60,842 bases of DNA. It comes from Deltaproteobacteria bacterium (lineage in GTDB: Bacteria; Chloroflexota; Dehalococcoidia; Dehalococcoidales; BS750m-G39). The stretch lies in assembly GCA_030603275.1 (NCBI GenBank), contig JAUVYB010000009.1, positions 1-60,842 of the forward strand, read 5' to 3'. The notes under the pieces are model-generated. The model saw only the letters and a list, made by a program, of their open reading frames with translations, had not been told where the DNA came from and searched no databases. Every line of letters starts with the position of its first letter. Position 1 is the stretch's first letter. A program made the translations under genes and the position numbers. Below are positions 9,654-16,479 of the stretch, piece after piece.

Positions 9654-10355
9654 CTACTTCCTGCCTACAGGAACTATATATAAAGGCTGTTCATCGGCGG
9701 GCAGATTAAGGAGCTTGCTGACCTCGTCCTCATGAAAGGCGCCCACGGTCACGGCGCCCAGTCCCAGGGCGGTGGCCTGCAGGCACAGGTTCTGGGCGGC
9801 GTGCCCCACCTCCATGTGGACGTATCTTACCCCCCTGTCGCCGTATTTACCGGTTGTCCTTTCGTAAACGGCGGTAAATACTATGGATACGGCTCCCTCC
9901 TTTACCCAGGCCTGCCCCAGCGCCGCCTCGGCCAGCTCGGCCCGCTTATCGCCATCCATGATTTTAACCAGTTGGTGAGCGTCCGGTTGATAGCGGTAGA
10001 CCCCCGCCGTCAAATCTTCCCCATCACCCGCCACCAGGTATAGCTCCAGCGGGTACAGACCTCCTGCCGATGGGGCCGCTCTAAAGCCTCGGGGGTCGGT
10101 AAGCCCCTGGGCCGCCCATAGCAGCTGAGATAGTTCCTGGAGGGTTAGCGGCTCGCCGGTGTAGCTCCTGATTGACCGCCGTTCCAGCAGGCTTTGCTCA
10201 AGAGATACATCGCTGTCGTATTGCGGTTCGGGTAGCTTTATCACCTCGGCTTGCTCCTGGGAAGGCGTTGGGGTTAGCTCTGGTTGGGGACAGCCGCAGA
10301 GAGTCACCAGCAGTATGGCTAGAGTGGCCAGATAATACCGATAATAACGCCCCAT
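9654..10355 (-). CDS. SagB-type nitroreductase-family lipoprotein
   Basis: FMN-dependent oxidoreductase fold exported as a lipoprotein. The 233-residue protein has a signal segment ending LCGC (C22), then the nitroreductase domain: LLERRSIRSYTGEPLTLQELSQLLWAAQG binding region (about 57-85), RAAPSAGGLYPLE, and a C-terminal half with HMEVGHAAQNLCLQATALGLG and YIVPVG. The APSAGGLYPLE motif is typical of SagB-type dehydrogenases. Substrate unknown; no thiopeptide or peptide precursor is nearby. A GGGAGG ribosome site precedes the ATG. It shares a transcript with the small lipoprotein downstream. Confidence 0.88.
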   Translation of the reverse strand: MGRYYRYYLATLAILLVTLCGCPQPELTPTPSQEQAEVIKLPEPQYDSDVSLEQSLLERRSIRSYTGEPLTLQELSQLLWAAQGLTDPRGFRAAPSAGGLYPLELYLVAGDGEDLTAGVYRYQPDAHQLVKIMDGDKRAELAEAALGQAWVKEGAVSIVFTAVYERTTGKYGDRGVRYVHMEVGHAAQNLCLQATALGLGAVTVGAFHEDEVSKLLNLPADEQPLYIVPVGRK

Positions 10356-10385
10356 ATTCTACCTCCCTGCCACTCTGTATCATAC

Positions 10386-10413
10386 ATAATACCCGATTTT
10401 AACGGCCTGTCAA
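10386..10413 (-). promoter_or_regulatory. Promoter of the nitroreductase/lipoprotein pair
   Basis: On the minus strand TTGACA (10413-10408), a 16-bp spacer and TATTAT (10391-10386) stand 30 bp ahead of the start codon at 10355. Confidence 0.65.
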
Positions 10414-10427
10414 GGTTTATCAACCTC

Positions 10428-10590
10428 ACCCCCTCTTCACCCTAAAAAATCCAGGATTTTTCAGGGAACCCGAATTTCATATGGTAACCTCACCCCCTTT
10501 ATCCCCCTCTCCACTCTTGGAGAGGGGGAATTTTTTTCTTTAGAAGAGGGGGCTTCGCCCCCTCTTAAACACCCCTTTCCCCCACCCCCT
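10428..10590. repeat. Family-1 tandem hairpin repeat
   Basis: Two hairpins in tandem: TCCCCCTCTCC...GGAGAGGGGGA (10502-10529) and GAGGGGGCTTCGCCCCCTC (about 10545-10563), followed by TTAAACACCCC. The segment 10552-10575 is repeated perfectly at 11490-11513, on the other side of the AT-rich islet. Confidence 0.85.
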
Positions 10591-10617
10591 TGCAAAAGTC
10601 CACTTAAGGTCTATAAT
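10590..10617 (+). promoter_or_regulatory. Promoter of the TIR-like islet
   Basis: TTGCAA (10590-10595), a 16-bp spacer and a perfect TATAAT (10612-10617). Transcription would begin about 10624, only a few bases before the ATG at 10630, so the message would have almost no leader. Confidence 0.6.
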
Positions 10618-10629
10618 ATGTTTACTATG

Positions 10630-10791
10630 GCAAAGAGAGACCGTTCGGGGAAACTAAAAGGGCCTATTTCGAAAAGAGTTCAGGCATTAAATCCAGTTAC
10701 GAAGAGATGGGTAAAAATTGATACTTCTACTGGAAAAATTATCGCTCATAAAAGGTCCCCTACCCCTTATAAGGGTGTAAGGAAGAAATGA
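10630..10791 (+). CDS. Small basic protein translationally coupled to the TIR-like gene
   Basis: A 53-residue, strongly basic ORF (MAKRDRSGKLKG... to KGVRKK). Its TGA overlaps the ATG of the next gene (ATGA at 10788-10791), which indicates translational coupling. An in-frame ATG at 10618 would add four residues but overlaps the predicted promoter. Codon use is AT-rich like its partner and unlike the neighbours. No family recognised; the size and charge would suit an antitoxin-like or nucleic-acid-binding partner, which is a guess. Confidence 0.6.
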   Translation, partial: AKRDRSGKLKGPISKRVQALNPVTKRWVKIDTSTGKIIAHKRSPTPYKGVRKK

Positions 10792-11474
10792 TTGTTTGCC
10801 CACTTACCTTAGACGAGTGTAGTAAACATATAGATCTTCGTCCTGGGAATGTGTTTCTAATGACGCCGTCTAAATCCAAGCGTAGCACCGAATTGAAAAG
10901 AGTCATATCTCGTATATCTTCCGAACTACGTAGACAAGAGCTTACACCTTTAGACGGATGTAGCTTGGTTGACCTTGGAGACACTCTCTGCAAGATTTGC
11001 TCCACAATGCAGGGGTGCGCAATGGGTATAGGTTTCTATCACCCCGATTTATCTGCGGACACGCTATCAAATATTTTTTGGGAAATGGGAATAAACCAAG
11101 GCTGGGGTAGGCCAGTATTATTGATAGCAAATAAAAAAGAGGACTTGCCATCAGATTTTACCCGTGATTTTTGCATCTTTTTTGAAAATAACCGTCAATA
11201 CATAAGGAAATTCAAAGACTTAATTGTTTCTTTCAAACAGCGCGAGCAGTATTTAAATACTCTAGCTGATGAGGCTATTCTGAGGGCTGACTATGAAAAA
11301 GCTTTCAAATACTATCAAGATGCATTCTTAATTGGTGGAAATCGTCAAATACTTACAAAAATACGAAAACTTAAGAATATCATTAGCTCCAAGCGAATAT
11401 CAAAAGACTTGAAAACTAGGCTAACTAGTATTATTACCAGCTACCTGAGTGACGCAGCTAAATATCGAAGATAG
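10788..11474 (+). CDS. TIR-like / nucleotide-binding effector-type protein
   Basis: A 228-residue protein whose N-terminal 135 residues resemble TIR-like and deoxyribosyltransferase-like nucleotide-hydrolase folds: NVFLMTPSKS after strand one, LVDLGDTLCKICSTMQGCAMGIGFY, then NIFWEMGINQGWGRPVLLIANK, where E99 occupies the place of the catalytic glutamate, and LPSDF. The C-terminal part (about 145-228) is helical with a TPR-like segment (RADYEKAFKYYQDAF). Family assignment is by motif pattern only. The gene is AT-rich, has a small coupled upstream ORF, and sits between perfect 24-bp direct repeats, all signs of acquisition. A role in phage defence or signalling is inference. Confidence 0.6.
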   Translation: MIVCPLTLDECSKHIDLRPGNVFLMTPSKSKRSTELKRVISRISSELRRQELTPLDGCSLVDLGDTLCKICSTMQGCAMGIGFYHPDLSADTLSNIFWEMGINQGWGRPVLLIANKKEDLPSDFTRDFCIFFENNRQYIRKFKDLIVSFKQREQYLNTLADEAILRADYEKAFKYYQDAFLIGGNRQILTKIRKLKNIISSKRISKDLKTRLTSIITSYLSDAAKYRR

Positions 11475-11489
11475 TCTGCTAACATTGTT

Positions 11490-11513
11490 GCTTCGCCCCC
11501 TCTTAAACACCCC
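11490..11513. repeat. Perfect 24-bp direct repeat closing the TIR-like islet
   Basis: Identical to 10552-10575 and in the same orientation. It is the right arm of the family-1 hairpin plus its TTAAACACCCC tail, without the left arm. Confidence 0.9.
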
Positions 11514-11524
11514 ATCAGTCTCCG

Positions 11525-11580
11525 TTTAACATAACGCTAATAACAAATCCCACGTTCAACCACGCCTGAATTGTTTCCCC
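11525..11580 (+). repeat. Family-2 dispersed repeat, partial copy
   Basis: Begins TTTAACATAAC and ends GAATTGTTTCCCC, about 56 bp. It corresponds to the right half of the longer copies at 46440-46560 and 51689-51807. Confidence 0.65.
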
Positions 11581-11666
11581 AATTATTTTTAGTGCTGTTT
11601 TTTCCTCCCCTTCTCCCCCCACCCACCTAGCCACACCGTTAAAAGGGTGCTAAAATATGGTTAGCT

Positions 11667-12560
11667 ATGGAAAGCCAGTCAACTCTAGCCGTCACCCGCT
11701 GCGGGAGCCTTGATTTGCACTGGGGGGAGCGCACCTACGTCATGGGCATCCTCAACGTCACCCCGGACTCTTTCTCCGGCGACGGCGTGGGCGCCGATGT
11801 TAACGCCGCCCTGGCCCGGGCGAGGCAGCTGGCCGAAGAAGGCGCCGATATCATCGATGTCGGCGGCGAGTCCACCCGCCCCGGCGCCCCGCTGGTATCG
11901 GCCGACGAAGAGCTAAGGCGGGTGATTCCGGTTATCGAAAGGCTGGCGGCGGAGCTTTCCGTCCCGGTAAGCATTGACAGCTATAAATCAGAAGTGGCGG
12001 AAAGGGCCCTGGAGGCGGGGGCAAGGATGCTCAACGACCAGTGGGGCTTAAAGCACGACCCCCGTCTGGCCGGGCTGGCCGCCCAATGGAATGTCCCCAT
12101 AATTTTAATGAGCAACCAGCGGGACAAGGGCGGCTATGACGCCGCCCTCAAGCGCGACACCGCAGAGTATAATGACCCCATGGCGGAGATAACGGCTTCT
12201 CTAAAGGGAAGCCTGGAGATAGCCTCGCAGGCCGGCGTGCCCCGGGAAAACATTATCCTGGACCCCGGCATCGGCTTCGGCAAGAGCTGGCAGCACGACC
12301 TGGAGATAGTCCGGCGCCTGGCGGAATTAAAAGAGCTGGGACGGCCCATCTTAATCGGCCCCTCCGGCAAGTCCTTCATCGGCAGGGTGCTGGATCTGCC
12401 CGTTGACGACCGCCTGGAGGGCACCGCCGCATCAGTAGCCATCGGCATCGTCCATGGCGCCGATATCGTTCGTGTCCACCGGGTCGGGCCGCTGGTGCGG
12501 GTCTGCCGGATGTGCGACGCTATTATCCGTAAGGAGGCAAAGTGGCTACGGAACCGGTAA
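11667..12560 (+). CDS. folP: Dihydropteroate synthase
   Basis: Condenses 6-hydroxymethyl-dihydropterin pyrophosphate with p-aminobenzoate in folate synthesis. The 297-residue TIM-barrel protein carries GILNVTPDSFSGDG, GGESTRPGA (pterin site), ILDPGIGFGK, LIGPSGKSFIG and the terminal D-V-R-V-H-R motif (IVRVHRVGP). It overlaps folK by 19 bp. A TAAAAT sequence 10 bp ahead of the ATG suggests a promoter with a very short leader. Confidence 0.96.
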   Translation: MESQSTLAVTRCGSLDLHWGERTYVMGILNVTPDSFSGDGVGADVNAALARARQLAEEGADIIDVGGESTRPGAPLVSADEELRRVIPVIERLAAELSVPVSIDSYKSEVAERALEAGARMLNDQWGLKHDPRLAGLAAQWNVPIILMSNQRDKGGYDAALKRDTAEYNDPMAEITASLKGSLEIASQAGVPRENIILDPGIGFGKSWQHDLEIVRRLAELKELGRPILIGPSGKSFIGRVLDLPVDDRLEGTAASVAIGIVHGADIVRVHRVGPLVRVCRMCDAIIRKEAKWLRNR

Positions 12561-13036
12561 CCGCCTATCTCGGTCTGGGCTCCAACCTGGGAGACCGCCA
12601 GGCCAATCTGGACAGGGCGCTGGACCTTCTTTCCCAGAGGCTGCGCCTGGTGAAGATTTCCTCGATATACGACTCCGAGCCGGTCGGCGATATTGAACAG
12701 CCCCGTTTTCTCAACCTGGTCTGTGAGGCCAGCACACTATTACTCCCGGAAGGGCTGCTGACGCTGGCCAAGGGCATTGAAATCAGGATGGGCCGCACCG
12801 GCCCCACCGGCGCCCCCCGCATCATAGATATAGACGTCCTCTTATACGGCGACCAGGCCATCGAAACCCCGGAACTTACTATTCCCCACCCCCGGCTTCA
12901 CCAGCGGGCTTTCGTGCTGGTGCCCCTGGTCGAGATTGCTCCCGACCTGACCCACCCGGTAAGCGGCAAGACCATCAAGCAGCTGCTCAAGGAAGCCAAG
13001 GAGGTTCAGGGCGTCTTCAAGTGGGAGGGAGGTTAG
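12542..13036 (+). CDS. folK: 6-hydroxymethyl-7,8-dihydropterin pyrophosphokinase
   Basis: Activates the pterin that FolP consumes. The 164-residue protein shows LGLGSNLGDR, the catalytic metal pair in PRIIDIDVLLYG, and PHPRLHQRAFVLVPL. GTG start with AAGGAGG ribosome site, both inside the end of folP, so translation is coupled. Length is standard for the family. Confidence 0.96.
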   Translation: MATEPVTAYLGLGSNLGDRQANLDRALDLLSQRLRLVKISSIYDSEPVGDIEQPRFLNLVCEASTLLLPEGLLTLAKGIEIRMGRTGPTGAPRIIDIDVLLYGDQAIETPELTIPHPRLHQRAFVLVPLVEIAPDLTHPVSGKTIKQLLKEAKEVQGVFKWEGG

Positions 13037-13037
13037 G

Positions 13038-13409
13038 GTGTACCGGATATCGGTAGAGCAGCACTTTGACGCCGCCCATTACCTGAGGGGCTATCAGGGC
13101 AAGTGCGAGGCGATGCACGGCCACCGCTACAGGGTGGTGGTAAAAGTGGATGCCTCTGAACTCAACGATATTGGCCTGGCCTACGATTTCGCGGAGCTTA
13201 AAAAGCATTTAGCCGGGGTGATAGACCGCTTCGACCATACCTGCCTCAATGATGCCCCCCCCTTTGATAAGCTCAATCCCTCCGCGGAAAACATCGCCGC
13301 CGATATCTATAGAGAGCTTAAATCCAGGCTGGAGGGGGCGCCGGTCACCATCGCTAACGTAGAGGTGTGGGAATCCCCCCAGACCGGCGTTATCTACACG
13401 CCCGATTAA
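13038..13409 (+). CDS. queD: 6-pyruvoyl-tetrahydropterin synthase / 6-carboxytetrahydropterin synthase (QueD)
   Basis: The 123-residue protein keeps the zinc ligands H14, H27 and H29 (MHGHRY), catalytic C23 and the terminal E-V-W-E-S segment that binds the pterin. C23 points to QueD (queuosine path) or a PTPS-like enzyme feeding folate. It starts GTG one base after folK stops, so it shares the folate transcript; no queC or queE is in the window. Its last three bases overlap the stop of a convergent zinc-protein gene. Confidence 0.9.
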   Translation: MYRISVEQHFDAAHYLRGYQGKCEAMHGHRYRVVVKVDASELNDIGLAYDFAELKKHLAGVIDRFDHTCLNDAPPFDKLNPSAENIAADIYRELKSRLEGAPVTIANVEVWESPQTGVIYTPD

Positions 13410-13585
13410 GCGCGCTGCTCCGGCGGCAGCAGGTTGGGGATGCCGTTGATGATGGGGTAGTCCACCCGGCAGTTGGGGCAGTGAAGGGAGCCGCTGATAA
13501 TCTCCTCCTTCTCCTCGGCCACCGTCAGTTTCAGCTCACCCTTGCACACCGGGCAGGCAAGAATATCCATCAGATCTCTCTTCAT
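13406..13585 (-). CDS. Trm112-family small zinc-binding protein
   Basis: A 59-residue protein of the UPF0434/Trm112 type, usually an accessory subunit or activator of methyltransferases. It shows the zinc pair CPVC near the N terminus (LACPVCKGEL), the second pair CPNC, and the conserved end DYPIINGIPNLLP. A TATAAT box ends seven bases before the ATG, so the message is probably leaderless. It converges with queD. Confidence 0.85.
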   Translation of the reverse strand: MKRDLMDILACPVCKGELKLTVAEEKEEIISGSLHCPNCRVDYPIINGIPNLLPPEQRA

Positions 13586-13592
13586 GGCTTTA

Positions 13593-13625
13593 ATTATACC
13601 ACTCCGCCTCTTTATCGGCTATAAT
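13593..13625. promoter_or_regulatory. Divergent -10 boxes between Trm112-like gene and molybdopterin oxidoreductase
   Basis: TATAAT on the minus strand (13598-13593) faces the Trm112-like gene; TATAAT on the plus strand (13620-13625) faces the oxidoreductase, 17 bp before its start. No clear -35 box is visible for either. Confidence 0.5.
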
Positions 13626-13642
13626 GCGGGTGGGGGAATAAA

Positions 13643-15784
13643 ATGGCTGTTAACAGTGAAGAAAAAGTTATCAAGACGGTATGCTCTCTTTGCTATTGCG
13701 CCTGCGGTGTTCTGGCTACGGTCAGGGACGGCAGGGTCGCTGAACTAAAGGGCGACCCAGACCACCCCAACAACCGGGGCAACTTATGCCCCAGGGGCCT
13801 GGCCGGCATCGAGCTTCTCAACCACCCCGACCGACTCAACTACCCCTTGAAAAGAATGGGGAAACGGGGTGAGGGGAAGTGGCAGCGGATATCCTGGGAT
13901 GAGGCCCTGGATACCATCGCCGGCAGGTTAAAGGAGATTAGCCAGCAATATGGCCCCGAAGCTATCACTGTTGCCATTGGTGCCGGTCTCTACGCCAACG
14001 TGGGGATTACCGGCTACTTCAGCTTCCTCTTGGGCACCCCCAGCCGTATGCATGCCGGCTACATCTGCTTCATGCCGGCGGCGATGGCCGTCCAGGCCAC
14101 CATCGGCTATCCCACGCCGACCCATACCACCGAACTGGTGCTCGGCGAGGTCTTGAACTCGAGCTGTATTCTGCTCTGGGCGGCCAACCCCAGATTCGCC
14201 GCCCCTTATCCCGTCGGCGAGGGTATCTTTGACGTCAAGGAAAAAGGGACCAGGCTTATCGTGGTCGACCCCCGCCCCACCGACTATGCCAGGAAGGCCG
14301 ACCTCTGGCTGCAGATAAGGCCCGGCACCGATGATGCCCTGGCTCTGGCAATGATAAACGTTATCATCAATGAGGAGCTTTACGATAAAGAGTTCGTGCG
14401 GGACTGGTGTTCCGGCTTTGACGAGCTAAAAGAGCATGTCCAGCAGTACCCGCCGGAGAAGGTATCGGCCATCACCTGGGTACCGGCCGAGGACATTATT
14501 GCCGCCGCCAGGATGTTCGCCCGGACCAGGCCTTCTTGCCTGTGCCAGCGCGTCTCTCTCGACCACAGCTACAATGCCATTCAGACCTCCCGCGCCACCT
14601 TCATCCTGACCTCGATATGCGGCAACCTCGATGTCAAGGGGGGCAATCTGCTGCCGGCGCCGATACCCATCAAGTCGGATATGGGACTGGCGGCCAAGGC
14701 CGATAGCCTGCCGCTGGAGGTTCTGGAGAAACGCATTGGCGCCAAGCAGTTCCCGCTGGCCAGCGGGCCGACGGTGGGTGGCGGCTTTGTTCAGCCCTTC
14801 TTATGGGCTGACGCCGTGCTGACCGGTAAGCCCTACCCGATGAGGGCGATGATATCCAGCGCCAATAACAGCCTTCTGGAGATGCAGAACACCAAAAAGG
14901 TCTGGCAGGCGCTGCAGAACCTGGACTTCTCGGTTACCATGGAACTCTTTATGACCCCCACCGCCGAACTCTCCGATATAGTCTTGCCGGTGACCGGCTG
15001 GCTGGAGAGGGATGGGATTAGAGGCCACCCCGGTTTCCCGCGGGTTATCTCCCTCCAGCACCGGGCGGTCGAGCCTCTTTACCAGAGGTGGGATGACGTC
15101 GAGATTTTTATTGAGATTGCCAGGAGGATGGATCTGGACATTCCCTGGCAGACCGTCGAAGAGTATAACAATGACCGGCTATCCCCCAAGGGCATCACTT
15201 TCGCCGAGCTTGAGGGTAAAAACTTCATTACCGAGCCTCATGAATACGAACGTCATAAGAAGGGTAAATTTAGCTTTCAGACGCCGTCAAAGAAGGTGGA
15301 GCTCTATTCCAGTTTGCTCAAGCAATACGGCTATGACCCCCTGCCGGCTTATAAAGCGCCGCCCCAGACCACCCCTGAATTTCCCCTCATCCTCATCGGC
15401 GGCGGCAAAAGCCTGGAATACATGCACTCGGCGGGGAGGCAGATACCCATGTTACGTAAGCGCCGGCCCGACCCGACCATAGAGATGAGCCCCAAGACGG
15501 CTGAGGAGAAGGGTATCAGGGACGGCGACTGGGTCTGGATCGAGACCATCTATTTCGGAGATAGGGAAAGGGTCAGGTTTAAGGCCCAATTAGTTAAAGA
15601 CTTTCACCCCCGGGTGGTTTGGGTGGAACACGGTTGGTGGTTCCCGGAAAAACCAGGCCCGGAACACGGCTGTTTCGAGTCAAACATTAACGTGGTTATC
15701 CCCAACGATGTGGTTGACCCCATATTCGGCTCGACCAACATCAGGAGCGTTCCCTGCCGTATCTATAAGGCCAACGGCGGGTAG
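13643..15784 (+). CDS. Molybdopterin-dependent oxidoreductase, orphan catalytic subunit
   Basis: A 713-residue DMSO-reductase-superfamily protein. It has a [4Fe-4S] site C14-x2-C17-x3-C21...C49, molybdopterin domains, and a candidate Mo/W ligand C142 (HAGYICFMPAAMA). The C-terminal molybdopterin-dinucleotide domain holds MSPKTAEEKGIRDGDWVWIET. No twin-arginine signal, so it is cytosolic. No iron-sulfur or membrane subunit lies beside it. C142 lies near the tungsten-ligand cysteine of acetylene hydratase, but that alone does not assign function. Substrate unknown. Confidence 0.88.
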   Translation: MAVNSEEKVIKTVCSLCYCACGVLATVRDGRVAELKGDPDHPNNRGNLCPRGLAGIELLNHPDRLNYPLKRMGKRGEGKWQRISWDEALDTIAGRLKEISQQYGPEAITVAIGAGLYANVGITGYFSFLLGTPSRMHAGYICFMPAAMAVQATIGYPTPTHTTELVLGEVLNSSCILLWAANPRFAAPYPVGEGIFDVKEKGTRLIVVDPRPTDYARKADLWLQIRPGTDDALALAMINVIINEELYDKEFVRDWCSGFDELKEHVQQYPPEKVSAITWVPAEDIIAAARMFARTRPSCLCQRVSLDHSYNAIQTSRATFILTSICGNLDVKGGNLLPAPIPIKSDMGLAAKADSLPLEVLEKRIGAKQFPLASGPTVGGGFVQPFLWADAVLTGKPYPMRAMISSANNSLLEMQNTKKVWQALQNLDFSVTMELFMTPTAELSDIVLPVTGWLERDGIRGHPGFPRVISLQHRAVEPLYQRWDDVEIFIEIARRMDLDIPWQTVEEYNNDRLSPKGITFAELEGKNFITEPHEYERHKKGKFSFQTPSKKVELYSSLLKQYGYDPLPAYKAPPQTTPEFPLILIGGGKSLEYMHSAGRQIPMLRKRRPDPTIEMSPKTAEEKGIRDGDWVWIETIYFGDRERVRFKAQLVKDFHPRVVWVEHGWWFPEKPGPEHGCFESNINVVIPNDVVDPIFGSTNIRSVPCRIYKANGG

Positions 15785-15799
15785 GGTTTTGGCGCCTTG

Positions 15800-16275
15800 C
15801 CTTCTCCCCACTCCCATTTATATCTTTTCCCGCCCTCCCGCCCTTATGAAGGAAGCGGGCTAAAGCCCTTTCTTACCCCTCCCCCTTTAAAACAGTTCTC
15901 TTTCTTCCCGCCCACCCGCCCAAAAGGGCTGTGCCCTCTTGAACTCTTCCTCCCCACCCCCACTGAGTGGTGGAATCATCCCCTTTCCCTCTCCTCCTAA
16001 AAAGACATTGATAGAAGTATCACCTCTGGAGGGAGGGTATGGGTGGGAAATAAAACGCACTCTAAAAACCGGACTAATCCCCCCCCTCATATTTTTGACT
16101 AAGGAAGCCCCACCCCCTTAATTTATCAAGGTGGACTCATCCCGGTATCCCCTTGTTTTAAGGGGTGTTTAAGAGGGGCGAATACGGGGCCCCCGAAAAA
16201 ACAAAGTTTTTTTGGGGTGAATATCCCCTCTTCTTAAAAAAATCCTCCCCCTCCCCACCTCGCGGCGGGGCTTTA
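15800..16275. repeat. Cluster of family-1 dispersed repeats (no gene)
   Basis: The 695-bp gap 15785-16479 contains no gene. C-rich modules start near 15828 (TTTCCCGCCCTCCCGCCC) and 15910 (CTTCCCGCCCACCCGCCC), an inverted one near 16030, and a TTTAAGAGGGGCG module near 16165. The next 200 bp (16280-16479) are AT-richer and probably hold the promoter of the coiled-coil gene, but I cannot pick out a convincing one. Confidence 0.7.
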
Positions 16276-16479
16276 CACTGGGGTTCACTAAAATATCCAC
16301 GAAATGAGTACACAAAATTAGCACAATTCGGGGATTGTAATTTGCTTCAGGGGGTACTAAAATACTATAGCTAAGTAGCCCGAATGGGTTATTGGAATTA
16401 TTTTTTAAGGCAATCGGTAAAGAGGTGCCGGAATTTTCGTGCATCTTGCTTTTGTCTTATCGGCTGGGGTGTGAGTTAA

